A DNA stretch of 64,000 nt from SKVR01 sp964453995 (GTDB taxonomy: Bacteria; Bacteroidota; Bacteroidia; Bacteroidales; UBA7960): the NCBI GenBank assembly GCA_964453995.1, contig CAYVQC010000016.1, forward strand, positions 1 to 64,000, read 5' to 3'. The notes under the pieces are model-generated. The model had not been told where the DNA came from. It saw only the letters and a list, made by a program, of their open reading frames with translations, and ran no database searches. Position 1 is the first letter of the stretch; each line of letters begins with the position of its first letter. Made by a program: the position numbers and the translations under genes. This document shows positions 55,060-64,000 of the stretch, in pieces.

Positions 55060-55216
55060 AAGTATAGGTTTGGTTTCGGGCATGGTACCATGGCAAAAAC
55101 GCTATTCAGTCAGATTAAAATAAAAGTACGCATTTTTGGTAAATGATTATTTCCTATTTGTCGGGAGAAGATCAAATTGGTATACTATTTATAAGTACCA
55201 GGTAGTAGGCGACACT

Positions 55217-56407
55217 ATGCCAAAAGATGTATCTTTGCTCTTCAACATAACTGGGCCTTTCATGCTTGTTCTTGATGCACTCATTATTATTGGATTTTAT
55301 CAAACCATCATACTCGCAGGTATTGTGCTAACGCGCAAGAACAGGTCATCTTACGATCATTATCTTGCAGTTTTGTTTCTTGTATTTGGTGCGACCTTGT
55401 TGTTGGGTTACCTGGAAATTTACAACCGCGCCAATCATTACCCATTTCCGTTTTTGATCAATTTGTCCACACCCCTCATATTGCTGCACGGACCTGCACT
55501 TTGGTTGTACATAAAATCTCTTACTAGCCGGCATTTTACCTTCAGACCCTTATACCTTTTGCACCTGCTTCCGTTTGTTTTGGTACTTGCACTTTTCATT
55601 ATGGGGCCCTATCGGTTGCCGGCAGAAGAAAAAACTATGCTTGAAAAAACCGAAGCTTTCAAGGATGAATTCACCTTTCCTTTTGTTATAGGGCTGATTG
55701 CTGTTTTCACCCAGGGATATCTGGTCTGGGGGCTGCTTTTGTTGAAAAAGTACAAGAGCAATATCAAAAACTATTATTCCGAGATTGACAGTATTGATCT
55801 TACCTGGCTTAAAACATTGCTGATCACTTCCGTGGTATTTTATGCCGGCATCAGTTTGCTGTATATTGTTGATTATATTTTTAGACTTTTTTCCTATCAT
55901 CTTTTACAAAGCATTGGCTTCGCTTATGCTTCGCTGTTCATATTGGTTTTAGGATATCGCGGATACCGGCAGGGCAGTGTTTTTAGTTCGCATCCGGTGA
56001 AATATGAAATGGAAAGAACCGAAACCCGCCTACCGGAAAAATCTGATGAAACCCTTAATGCCAAAGACCGGACTTTCCTGGATGAACTTACTGCTTACAT
56101 GGAACAGGAAAAACCCTTTTTAAACTCAGAGCTTAATCTTGCACTACTGGCAGAAAAGCTTAGGGTAACACCCGATTACCTTTCGGCAATTCTAAATGGT
56201 AAGTTGAATAAAAATTTTTTCGATTTTATTAACCAGTATCGCATCAATGAGTTTAAAAGAATTTGCAGGGAAGAGCAAAACAGTAATATTACCATTATGG
56301 GAATGGCATGGGATGCCGGTTTCAGTTCAAAAGCAACATTCAACCGGGTTTTTAAAAAGTATACCGGGATAACACCCGGAGAATTTGTAAAGCAGACCCC
56401 AAAGTGA
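55217..56407 (+). CDS. Membrane-bound AraC family transcriptional regulator
   Basis: 396 residues from the ATG at 55217. The frame extends upstream to 55136 without typical content. About seven or eight membrane segments (residues about 15-260) are followed by a soluble linker and a C-terminal HTH_18 domain (LNLALLAEKLRVTPDYLSAI and GFSSKATFNRVFKKYTGITPGEF). The membrane part may sense an envelope signal. Its target genes are unknown. It is divergent from the CpcT/CpeT gene. Confidence 0.87.
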   Translation: MPKDVSLLFNITGPFMLVLDALIIIGFYQTIILAGIVLTRKNRSSYDHYLAVLFLVFGATLLLGYLEIYNRANHYPFPFLINLSTPLILLHGPALWLYIKSLTSRHFTFRPLYLLHLLPFVLVLALFIMGPYRLPAEEKTMLEKTEAFKDEFTFPFVIGLIAVFTQGYLVWGLLLLKKYKSNIKNYYSEIDSIDLTWLKTLLITSVVFYAGISLLYIVDYIFRLFSYHLLQSIGFAYASLFILVLGYRGYRQGSVFSSHPVKYEMERTETRLPEKSDETLNAKDRTFLDELTAYMEQEKPFLNSELNLALLAEKLRVTPDYLSAILNGKLNKNFFDFINQYRINEFKRICREEQNSNITIMGMAWDAGFSSKATFNRVFKKYTGITPGEFVKQTPK

Positions 56408-56492
56408 CAAAACCTTGCCTGGATTTTAATTTAGATCAGAGATAAATGGTTTCTCAAAAGTGGTGTTGCAACCGATTCAGATCCAAATTTAG

Positions 56493-56500
56493 TATCTTTG
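56493..56500 (+). promoter_or_regulatory. Likely -7 element for FKBP lipoprotein gene
   Basis: TATCTTTG then C is a strong match to TAnnTTTGC. A TTG lies 24 bp upstream (56466-56468), longer than typical. Leader about 45 nt. Confidence 0.5.
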
Positions 56501-56551
56501 CAAAATAATTTTCCTGGCTTTTAGTTATGGAATAATCAACAATTCTCAACA

Positions 56552-57043
56552 ATGACAAAAATGAAATTACCTCTCAGGTTTAATCCCTTAATTATACTGC
56601 TTACAACCTTAACGATCCTGTTCTCCTCTTGCGAGAAGGAGGATCCTGATGCCATTGCAGAACGCGACCGCGAAAAGCTTGAAGAATACATTAAAGAAAA
56701 TGGCCTCGAAGATGTGGCAATAGCTCATGAATCAGGTTTGTTTTATGTGGTTGAAAATCCTGGCACAGGAGTGCATCCCACCGTAAATTCCACCATCAGG
56801 ATCAGATATACCGGAAAACTTCTTGATGGAAAGGTATTCGATGAAAGCTCCGGAGCCCTTCTGCAACTGGGCGGTACTATTATGGGATGGCAAATCGGTA
56901 TTCCCCTTTTCAAAACAGGGGGAAAAGGAAAATTGCTCATTCCTTCCGCATTGGGCTATGGGGCCTACCCGCCTTATGGAGGTACAATTCCAAGACATGC
57001 CTGTCTGATTTTTGATTTTGAGATCATGGACGTGGCCAATTGA
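56552..57043 (+). CDS. FKBP-type peptidyl-prolyl isomerase lipoprotein
   Basis: 163 residues. A lipoprotein signal ends in the lipobox LFSS-C27. A short charged helix (DAIAERDREKLEEYIKENGL) precedes the FKBP domain with IRIRYTGKLLDGKVFDES, GKGKLLIPSALGYGAY and IPRHACLIFDFEIMDV. FKBPs speed cis-trans proline isomerisation. It is probably anchored in the envelope and helps fold exported proteins. Confidence 0.92.
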   Translation: MTKMKLPLRFNPLIILLTTLTILFSSCEKEDPDAIAERDREKLEEYIKENGLEDVAIAHESGLFYVVENPGTGVHPTVNSTIRIRYTGKLLDGKVFDESSGALLQLGGTIMGWQIGIPLFKTGGKGKLLIPSALGYGAYPPYGGTIPRHACLIFDFEIMDVAN

Positions 57044-57265
57044 TTTCAGCTTCAACTCTGATCTCATTGGCAAAAACCTGGCTTGATGAAGAAACGTCAA
57101 TGAGGAATTCCCTTGTTGCTTTCTCAGAACAATACCTTTTGATATCCTGTTTCCCTTTCAGGCAAATCCGGAATCGCACCCTGGATTCAGATCCCCTGCA
57201 CAGAATTCCAACCTGTATCCCGGCTGGGATGTATTTTGAAAAGCTTCTTTAAATGCATTAATATT

Positions 57266-57532
57266 ATGAATAACCTCGAATCATTAAGAAAAAAACTCGA
57301 CCTGCATTCAAGTTGGCCTATGAACTATATGTTTAAATTTATAGTACCTGCCCAAATGGATAAAATTGCCAGGGTGGAAGCTCTTTTTAGCAACGAGGCC
57401 ATCATTACCCGCAATGAGTCAAAAAACGGAAAGTTTGTTAGTATTTCGGCCCGACAAAGGATGGAAAGCTCCGATCAAATCATAAGGGTATATGAAAAAG
57501 CTTCCGGCATTGATAAAATCCTGGCGTTATAA
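57266..57532 (+). CDS. DUF493 family protein
   Basis: 88 residues from the ATG at 57266; the frame extends 10 codons upstream. Segments LRKKLDLHSSWPMNYMFKFIVP, NGKFVSISA and a C-terminal YEKASGIDKILAL fit DUF493 (YbeD-like, ferredoxin-like ACT-type fold). Function unknown. Confidence 0.8.
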   Translation: MNNLESLRKKLDLHSSWPMNYMFKFIVPAQMDKIARVEALFSNEAIITRNESKNGKFVSISARQRMESSDQIIRVYEKASGIDKILAL

Positions 57533-57561
57533 CTTTTCAATTTTACTTTAGCTGATTGTAC

Positions 57562-57569
57562 TATCTTTG
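57562..57569 (+). promoter_or_regulatory. Likely -7 element for small unknown gene
   Basis: TATCTTTG followed by C, 23 bp before the ATG at 57592. No exact TTTG at -33, only T-rich sequence. Confidence 0.45.
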
Positions 57570-57591
57570 CAAAAAAATAATCCCTGAGAAA

Positions 57592-57882
57592 ATGGCTAGT
57601 AAAAGAGAAATTAAAAAAGACATCAATTTTTTGACCAATGAAGTGCTTGAAACGTGCTCATTGCACTATCATTTAAAACCCAACAAAGAGGAAATCGTTC
57701 CCCAGATTCACGAGATCATGGAAGAAACTCTTGCACTTCGCAACGAATTGATCTACAAGGTAAATCATCCTGATAAGAATTTAAAAGGAGGAGAGCTTCA
57801 CGCCTGGTATGCACAGCTATTGAACCAGATGATGCAAAAAACCGATGAGGTTTTTGAAAAGCTAGGTCGCCTGGGACAGTAA
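57592..57882 (+). CDS. Small conserved-looking protein of unknown function
   Basis: 96 residues from the ATG at 57592, helical and charged, with no signal peptide. It begins MASKREIKKDINFLTNEVLETC and has recurring acidic and basic heptad-like positions. It has its own -7 element and a strong terminator, which supports it as a real gene. I do not recognise a named family. Confidence 0.75.
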   Translation: MASKREIKKDINFLTNEVLETCSLHYHLKPNKEEIVPQIHEIMEETLALRNELIYKVNHPDKNLKGGELHAWYAQLLNQMMQKTDEVFEKLGRLGQ

Positions 57883-57900
57883 TCCTGAAAAATAAACAGC

Positions 57901-57934
57901 AGGGGACATTACAGTGAAATGTCCCCTTTTTTTT
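57901..57934 (+). terminator. Rho-independent terminator after small unknown gene
   Basis: AGGGGACATT (57901-57910) and AATGTCCCCT (57918-57927) pair perfectly over 10 bp around a 7-nt loop, followed by eight T. Confidence 0.9.
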
Positions 57935-58028
57935 GAAACCTCATGAAAACCTGCCTGTTCGGGTAAGCCTGGCAAACATTTTTTACGCAAGCAAGCAATC
58001 AGGTTGAATCAGAAAAGCACATCAGATA

Positions 58029-58883
58029 ATGAAAAAGAAATTAGTAAAGAAGTCCAATCCCTACAACCGGAAAAAGGATGCCGGCCCTACCAGGAAAAAG
58101 ACCGGATTTAAAGAGAATCCGGTAAAACAAGGTGCTGTAAAAACCGCATTTACCGGCGATTCGGACACGGAGCTGGTAAGGCTTAATAAATATATAGCCA
58201 ATTCCGGGGTTTGTTCCCGTCGCGAAGCTGATATGCTGATTACTTCTGGCGCGGTTACCGTAAACGGGAAAATAGTTCAGGAGCTAGGTACCAAAGTAAA
58301 ACCTTCTGACGTTGTAGCTTACAACGGACAAACCCTGAAAGCGGAGAAGAAGATATATGTATTGCTCAACAAACCCAAGGATTATATTACTACGGCAACA
58401 GACCCACACGGGCGCAGAACCGTTATGGATCTTGTAAAGGTTCCCGGCAAACAACGCATTTTCCCCGTTGGCAGGCTCGACAGATATACCACAGGTCTGC
58501 TCTTGTTAACCAATGATGGCGAGTTGACCAAGAAGTTGACACATCCCAAACATGGTGTAAGGAAGCTTTATCATGTGCAGTTGGATAAACCGCTTACAAA
58601 AGCCGATATGGAAACCATCAGAAAAGGAGTTAAGCTAGATGAAGAACTGGTGGTTCCTGACGAGATTGCTTATTCAGGGAAAGAAAATGATAAAACCCAG
58701 GTAGGCATTGAGTTGCATTCAGGGCAAAACAGGGTGGTAAGAAGGATTTTTGAATCCCTGGATTATAAAGTTCTTAAGCTTGATCGTGTCATGTTTGCCA
58801 ATCTTACCAAGAAAGACCTGCCCAGAGGACACTGGCGCTATCTTACAGAAAAAGAAGTGGCGTACCTAATGATGGTCCAGTAA
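58029..58883 (+). CDS. Pseudouridine synthase, RsuA/RluB/E/F family
   Basis: 284 residues. A Lys-rich N-terminal extension (about 1-45) precedes an S4 RNA-binding domain (LNKYIANSGVCSRREADMLITSGAVTVNGK) and a catalytic domain with the Asp motif GRLDRYTTGLLLLTNDG. It converts uridine to pseudouridine in rRNA. The exact site (23S for RluB, 16S for RsuA) cannot be told, though the long basic N-terminus fits RluB. Confidence 0.92.
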   Translation: MKKKLVKKSNPYNRKKDAGPTRKKTGFKENPVKQGAVKTAFTGDSDTELVRLNKYIANSGVCSRREADMLITSGAVTVNGKIVQELGTKVKPSDVVAYNGQTLKAEKKIYVLLNKPKDYITTATDPHGRRTVMDLVKVPGKQRIFPVGRLDRYTTGLLLLTNDGELTKKLTHPKHGVRKLYHVQLDKPLTKADMETIRKGVKLDEELVVPDEIAYSGKENDKTQVGIELHSGQNRVVRRIFESLDYKVLKLDRVMFANLTKKDLPRGHWRYLTEKEVAYLMMVQ

Positions 58884-59056
58884 GAAGTATTTGGTTGATT
58901 CTTGTAAATGCCTTTTGCAATAAAAAAGCATCTCCAAAAACCCTGTCAGGAATATCAATTCATGGCAGATAAGCCAGGTCTAAAGCATTACTGACACACT
59001 ACCAGGGTAGGATAGCAGGTTATATTTGAATATATCAAACTCTTGCATATTTCTGT

Positions 59057-61666
59057 ATGATCACATTCTCCAATCACAACAAGCAGAAACTGCTGCAATT
59101 TTTTAAGTTGGCCCTGATCTCCGGAGCAATCTTCGTAATTACTGTATTCTTTCTGGTTTCTTTACTTGCATGGCTTTACCGTGATAGCATTAAAGAGCAT
59201 TTTATTGCTTATATCAATAAGGGACTGCAAACAGAAGTTTTAATCGAAGATATTTCAATCGATGTGATACGTAGTTTTCCTCTGGCGGCCATATCATTGA
59301 AAAATGTCACCATGGCCGAGGTGCTGCCAGCCAACTCTCCCGATACTTTATTCAGCGCATCGCGCATCCGTTTTCAGTTCAGCCTCATGGACCTGATCAG
59401 GAGAAACTATGCCATTAGGCAGGCCGTGGTGCAAAATGCAACAGTAAGAATGAAAGATTATGCCAATGGCACAAATAACTATACCTTCTGGAGCCGGTCT
59501 GAAGATATTGCCGCTGGGCAGGGAAGTCTGGAATTCATGCTCAGCAAAGTTTTTTTTGACGATCTGGATTTTACATACCAAAACCAAAGTTCCGGCCATT
59601 TGCTCTCCTTTTCTGATATCAATGCAACCCTGGCAGGCAATTTTTCAGCCAACAACTATCTCTTAAATATGGTGGGTGAGATGATGGTGACCAACGTGAC
59701 AATAGATCATGCCTCATTTGTTGACCAAACAATGATGGATTTTGATTTCGACCTGGATGTGTCAGATCATCAATTGTTTTCTTTCCGCAAGGGACTGTTT
59801 GCCCTTGGCAGTCATGCCTTTAATGCTACCGGCAATGTAGATGTGTCGGGGGATTCACCCTATGTAGATCTCCGGATTGGCGCGCAACGCCTCCGGCTGG
59901 AGGATTTTATAAGCGATCTGCCTTCCCGGTTCGCAAAGTACTTTGATGGATACCGCAGCAAAGGGGAGTTTTATTTTGATGCCTCAATTACCGGACATCT
60001 TAATCATTTGATAAATCCTTATGTGCATGCCACATTTGGTATTAATGGGGGTGAGCTATACCATAGCAAAGCCGGCCTAGATTTCCGTGAAATTTCCTTT
60101 GATGCTTCATATGACAACGGCAGCAAAAGAAAGTTGAGTACCTCATCTCTCATGGTAAAAGAATTCAAAGCTGTTCTAGATGAAGGGCAGATCCAGGCAG
60201 ATGTGGGTATTGTTAATTTTGATCAACCCAGCCTGGATGTAAAATTGTTTTCCAATATCACAGCAGATGAGTGGCAGCGTTTTTTGCAAAGTGAAAAGAT
60301 CCGCGAAGCCTCAGGTGAATTGCTTATTGATATTGAGTTTAGAGGAAAGCTTGACGAGAACAGGAAATTCACCGCTTATCACTTTATGGCAAGCCAGGTA
60401 AGAGGTGCTGTTGAATCGAAGAACCTTAGCTTCAGACTTACCGGAGATCCTTTGCACTATCATTCTATCGATGCCGATTTCCTGTTCAACAACAACGATG
60501 TAATTGTAAACCATTTTAGCGGGCATGCTTCAACCAGTCATTTCAATATGAAGGGATTTTTCCGCAATGTTTTACCCTGGCTTTTCCTGGATGATCAGCG
60601 CCTGTTTGTAGATGCAAGCCTTAGTTCTACCAATTTGAATTTTAATGAATTGCTGCAGCACAGTGTAAACGAAAGCGATACAACCTACAGACTCACCCTG
60701 TCGGATAAGATTGATTTCCATATGGTTGCCGATGTAGATCAACTTGCCTTCCGAAAGTTTGATGCCGCCCAGGTAAGAGGAACACTCAGCATGAAGGATC
60801 AAATGTTCTATGCCAGCAATATTTCTCTGGCTACCATGAAGGGTACCATAGAAGCTTCGGGGTATATCAATGGCAAAAACGAAAGCCATCTCATCATGGG
60901 ATGCGAAGCAAGAGTTGAAAATGTTGACGTATATGACCTCTTTTACCAAATGGGAAACTTTGGCCAGCAAAGTATCGGTTATGAAAATCTGCGGGGTCGT
61001 ATTACGGCCAACACGCGTTTTGTATCACGGTGGAGCCCTTTCCTTGAAATCGACTGGAACACACTGGAAACTACTGCCGATATAAAAGTTGAAAATGGTG
61101 AGCTGATCAACTACAAACCTATGCTTGCCCTTTCCCGGTTTATCAGGGTTGGCGACCTAAACCAGGTTAAGTTTTCCACCCTCGAAAACCAGATCCGCAT
61201 CAAAGATCAAAAAATTATTATTCCTGATATGGAAGTCAACTCCAATGCCATTAATATCAGGTTGCTGGGCGAACATACCTTCGATAATGAGATCAATTAC
61301 CGTTTGCAGGTTTTGCTTTCTGATCTGCTTGCCCGGAACAACCGCGAGAGCCGTAACCCCCAGGAACAGTATGGTGATATTATAGATGACGGTTTGGGCC
61401 GTACAACTCTTTTTCTGCTGGTTACCGGTACTATAGATGATCCTGTTTTTCGATATGATCGCAAAGGTGTAGCAGAAAAACTGCGAAAAGACTTCAGGCA
61501 GGAAAGACAAAACCTTATAAATGACCTGCGCACCGAGTTTGGTATAGTGCGTGGCGATACCCTGCCCGATGGCACACCTGTGCCACCCACACAAAAGCAG
61601 CAGGAAAGAAAAGAAATTGAAGAACGTGAGAAAGGTAAGTTTATCATTGAGTGGGATGAAGACTAG
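59057..61666 (+). CDS. AsmA family protein
   Basis: 869 residues. A single membrane helix (about 12-40) anchors a long periplasmic beta-rich domain. The AsmA N-terminal pattern (GLQTEVLIEDISIDVIRSFPLAAISLKNV) and the C-terminal repeat-like region (ITANTRFVSRWSPFLEIDWNTLE...LEIKNGELINYKPM-type segment) are present. Related proteins (AsmA, TamB, YhdP) help move lipids to the outer membrane. Tail is charged (QQERKEIEEREKG). Confidence 0.85.
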   Translation: MITFSNHNKQKLLQFFKLALISGAIFVITVFFLVSLLAWLYRDSIKEHFIAYINKGLQTEVLIEDISIDVIRSFPLAAISLKNVTMAEVLPANSPDTLFSASRIRFQFSLMDLIRRNYAIRQAVVQNATVRMKDYANGTNNYTFWSRSEDIAAGQGSLEFMLSKVFFDDLDFTYQNQSSGHLLSFSDINATLAGNFSANNYLLNMVGEMMVTNVTIDHASFVDQTMMDFDFDLDVSDHQLFSFRKGLFALGSHAFNATGNVDVSGDSPYVDLRIGAQRLRLEDFISDLPSRFAKYFDGYRSKGEFYFDASITGHLNHLINPYVHATFGINGGELYHSKAGLDFREISFDASYDNGSKRKLSTSSLMVKEFKAVLDEGQIQADVGIVNFDQPSLDVKLFSNITADEWQRFLQSEKIREASGELLIDIEFRGKLDENRKFTAYHFMASQVRGAVESKNLSFRLTGDPLHYHSIDADFLFNNNDVIVNHFSGHASTSHFNMKGFFRNVLPWLFLDDQRLFVDASLSSTNLNFNELLQHSVNESDTTYRLTLSDKIDFHMVADVDQLAFRKFDAAQVRGTLSMKDQMFYASNISLATMKGTIEASGYINGKNESHLIMGCEARVENVDVYDLFYQMGNFGQQSIGYENLRGRITANTRFVSRWSPFLEIDWNTLETTADIKVENGELINYKPMLALSRFIRVGDLNQVKFSTLENQIRIKDQKIIIPDMEVNSNAINIRLLGEHTFDNEINYRLQVLLSDLLARNNRESRNPQEQYGDIIDDGLGRTTLFLLVTGTIDDPVFRYDRKGVAEKLRKDFRQERQNLINDLRTEFGIVRGDTLPDGTPVPPTQKQQERKEIEEREKGKFIIEWDED

Positions 61667-61866
61667 AAACATTCTGCTTTAGAGCACAATAATGAAAATT
61701 TTTCCTCAGCCTGCTGCGCAATGAACCAACCTCATTGTGGCGAAGCGCACTTTCCATTAAGAAAATAAACCGCATCTCACAGATTATTCCCTAACTTTAC
61801 AACCAAAACGTATTGATTCAGTAGTACCGGGATCGATTTGAATAACAAGAACAATAATTCAGAACG

Positions 61867-62745
61867 GTGAATATGATTCATTCCAACGATTTTCTTTTTC
61901 ATCTCAAAGGGGATATAAAAGCATTTGATACGGCATTTTCAGAACATTATACTTCCAAAAAAGATACACAGGAAGAATTCCAAAAACAAATAGACCGCCT
62001 GAGACAACTACAGGGTATGCTATATGCCCAGGGGCACTACGGGATTTTGATCATTCTTCAGGCCATGGATGCAGCGGGTAAAGACGGCGTAATAAAACAT
62101 GTTATGTCGGGCGTAAACCCACAGGGTTGTAAGGTAGTGAGCTTCAAAGCACCTTCTGCTACCGAACTTGCCCACGACTTCATGTGGAGATGCTTCAAAG
62201 CCATGCCCGAAAGAGGGCATATTGGCATTTTCAACAGGTCTTACTACGAAGAGGTACTTATTGCCCGTATTCATCCCCAGTTGCTTGCACGCCAAAAACT
62301 GCCCTTTTATAATAGTAAACTCCACCAGGATGAGAAATTCTGGAAACAACGCTACCAGGATATTGTAAATATAGAAAAGTACTACGCAAACAACGGTTAT
62401 CAGATCATCAAGTTCTTCCTCAATGTGTCATTCGAGGAACAGAAAAAAAGATTTCTCTCACGCATTGAGAACACTGCCAAGAACTGGAAATTTGAAATGG
62501 GCGATGTTTTGGAGCGCCAGCACTGGCCCAAATACCAAAAGGCTTACCAGCTGATGCTCGAAAATACCACACACAACACAGCACCCTGGTACGTTATACC
62601 GGCAGATAAGAAATGGTATATGCGCCTGGTAATCAGCCGGATCATTGTGGAGAAACTGGAACAACTAGACCTGCATTTTCCGGTAGTAAGCAAAAAACAC
62701 CGTGAAGATATAGAGAATGCCCGGAAGATTCTTGAAAATGAATAG
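61867..62745 (+). CDS. Polyphosphate kinase 2 (PPK2) family protein
   Basis: 292 residues from GTG at 61867; an ATG at 61873 would shorten it by two. The Walker A-like LQAMDAAGKDGVIKHV (about 66-81), the Asp/Arg motif GHIGIFNRSYYEEVLIARIHP and the C-terminal PWYVIPADKKWYMRLVISRI match PPK2. These enzymes transfer phosphate between polyphosphate and nucleotides. Which nucleotide (ADP, GDP or AMP) cannot be told. Confidence 0.93.
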   Translation: MNMIHSNDFLFHLKGDIKAFDTAFSEHYTSKKDTQEEFQKQIDRLRQLQGMLYAQGHYGILIILQAMDAAGKDGVIKHVMSGVNPQGCKVVSFKAPSATELAHDFMWRCFKAMPERGHIGIFNRSYYEEVLIARIHPQLLARQKLPFYNSKLHQDEKFWKQRYQDIVNIEKYYANNGYQIIKFFLNVSFEEQKKRFLSRIENTAKNWKFEMGDVLERQHWPKYQKAYQLMLENTTHNTAPWYVIPADKKWYMRLVISRIIVEKLEQLDLHFPVVSKKHREDIENARKILENE

Positions 62746-62821
62746 GCACTGTCGGCAAATAAAAATATGTATTGCTGCGTTTATCCGATGATTTTGCTTT
62801 CAAACACAAATACCTGAACCA

Positions 62822-64000
62822 TTGGACATTTATAGTAAAAAACAACGCTGGAAGATTTATCTGCTGGGATTTGCAGCAGTTATCGTAGGCCTATCCCTTT
62901 ATTATACCAATATTATAGTAAAAAAAATTGCCGAAGATGAGCGGCAAAAGGTTCGCATTTGGGCTGATGCTGTGCAAAGCAGGGCCAACCTGGTAAGGGT
63001 AACCGATGTGTTTTTTGAACAAATGCGCCAGGAGGAACGCAAAAGGGTAGAACTGTGGGCAAAGGCTACCCGCCGCTTTATCGAAGGAGACAACGATAGT
63101 GATATTTCGTTTTATGGCTATATCATTGAAGAAAATACTACCATCCCGGTATTGTTGGTAAATTCAGATAATATTATTACCGCTCAACGCAATATCAGCG
63201 GCCCCAACCAGGATCTGATCCGCTATGATAACATGCCTTTTGAAGGTGAATTAAAGCAACAGTTTACAGTTTATGATCCCATTCCTATTGTGCTGGCCGG
63301 AAATGTTGATTACCTCTACTACCAGGATTCATGGCTTTTCCAGAGTATGCAGGAGGTAATGAATGATCTTATCGATTCTTTCCTCAGTGAAGTAGTGATC
63401 AATTCGGCCAATGTTCCCGTCATCATTACCGATCAAAACAGAAGAAGCATTATCGCTTCCGGCAATATCGAAAACGGAGATTTCACTGATAGCCTGTTTG
63501 TACAGCAAACCATTGCCAAAATGGCTGATAAAAACCAGCCCCTGGTCATTGAACTTCCATTGCACGGAACCTGTCATGTTTTTTATACGCATTCCTTTTT
63601 ACTTACGCAATTGCGTTATTATCCTATAGCACAGTTTATTGCCATAGGGATTTTTCTTATTGTGGCTTATATTCTTTTCAGTACCGCACGCAATGCAGAG
63701 CAAAACCAGGTATGGGTGGGTATGTCCAAGGAAACAGCACATCAGTTGGGAACTCCCATCTCATCGCTCATCGCCTGGATTGAGTTGCTCAAGATGCAGG
63801 GCGTTGATGAAACCATGATCAGGGAAATCCAAAAAGATGTGGGGCGTCTTGAAAATATTACAGAAAGATTTTCGAAGATAGGTTCAGAACCCAAACTTAC
63901 GCCACAACCTATTCTGGAGGTCGTTACCGATACCATTGACTACATGAGAACACGAACCTCAAAGAAGGTAAAGTTTATAGTGAATAATCACGGCGAGAAT
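62822..64000 (+). CDS. Membrane sensor histidine kinase, N-terminal part (runs off window)
   Basis: The frame is open from TTG 62822 to the end (393 codons). The nearest upstream in-frame stop is at 62789 and no ATG or GTG lies between, so TTG is the likely start. TM1 is at about 11-28, an extracytoplasmic domain follows, and TM2 is near residue 270. The H-box is MSKETAHQLGTPISSLIAWIEL at about 302. The catalytic ATPase domain lies beyond the window. The ligand is unknown. Confidence 0.85.
   Translation, partial: MDIYSKKQRWKIYLLGFAAVIVGLSLYYTNIIVKKIAEDERQKVRIWADAVQSRANLVRVTDVFFEQMRQEERKRVELWAKATRRFIEGDNDSDISFYGYIIEENTTIPVLLVNSDNIITAQRNISGPNQDLIRYDNMPFEGELKQQFTVYDPIPIVLAGNVDYLYYQDSWLFQSMQEVMNDLIDSFLSEVVINSANVPVIITDQNRRSIIASGNIENGDFTDSLFVQQTIAKMADKNQPLVIELPLHGTCHVFYTHSFLLTQLRYYPIAQFIAIGIFLIVAYILFSTARNAEQNQVWVGMSKETAHQLGTPISSLIAWIELLKMQGVDETMIREIQKDVGRLENITERFSKIGSEPKLTPQPILEVVTDTIDYMRTRTSKKVKFIVNNHGEN

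Noticed and set aside
57040..57252. 70-codon plus frame between the FKBP and DUF493 genes
   Set aside because: It starts inside the end of the FKBP gene with TTG, has no motif and no promoter, and overlaps the DUF493 leader.

Overview
The window looks like chromosomal DNA from a member of the Bacteroidota, probably close to Bacteroidales/Marinilabiliales. Evidence: three exported proteins end in type IX secretion (T9SS) sorting domains; several intergenic regions carry the Bacteroidota promoter pattern TTTG-N~19-TAnnTTTG; there is a type B L31, a DUF4293-rho divergent pair, a Rho with a large disordered insert, a DUF3109 protein and a TonB-plug/macroglobulin-type surface protein. No tRNA, rRNA, CRISPR array, insertion sequence or prophage gene was seen, so this reads as core chromosome rather than an island.

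Layout. 0.2-8.5 kb: a FetAB-type exporter, a T9SS M28 aminopeptidase, FtsE, a family 4 glycosyltransferase, an NhaC antiporter, a DUF3109 Cys-cluster protein and a Yip1-like membrane protein. 8.6-15.2 kb: XerD-type recombinase, two consecutive T9SS-exported proteins (a repeat protein and an endonuclease I) and a TPR protein. 15.4-22.5 kb: ribosomal protein S1, a HAMP-GAF-PAS sensor with no visible output domain, and Lon. 22.7-30.7 kb: a GlmU-like nucleotidyltransferase, L31, the serC-serA-DUF1015 group, a hypothetical exported protein and an acyl-CoA reductase. 30.7-37.4 kb: a TonB-plug surface protein and an operon of exported isoaspartyl methyltransferase, membrane spermidine-synthase-like protein and SpoU methyltransferase. 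37.5-42.9 kb: proline dehydrogenase, three double-domain universal stress proteins and a YfiR-like protein. 43-49 kb: AbgT transporter, radical SAM protein, and an SSS symporter/GNAT/racemase cassette. 49-56.4 kb: DUF4293, rho, CopA-type ATPase, CpcT/CpeT-like protein and a membrane-bound AraC regulator. 56.5-64 kb: FKBP lipoprotein, DUF493, a small unknown protein, a pseudouridine synthase, AsmA-like protein, PPK2 and the start of a histidine kinase that runs off the window.

How genes may work together. serC, serA and DUF1015 lie in one direction and supply two of the three steps of the phosphorylated serine pathway; the phosphatase is not visible and the DUF1015 protein carries a DGHHR motif. 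The Rho protein has a glutamine-rich insert encoded by a CAG/CAA tract. The pcm/spermidine-synthase-like/SpoU genes are overlapping or nearly so. The two T9SS proteins at 9.7-13.8 kb probably act outside the cell. These are the parts most worth following up; I did not find a clear new defence or mobile system.
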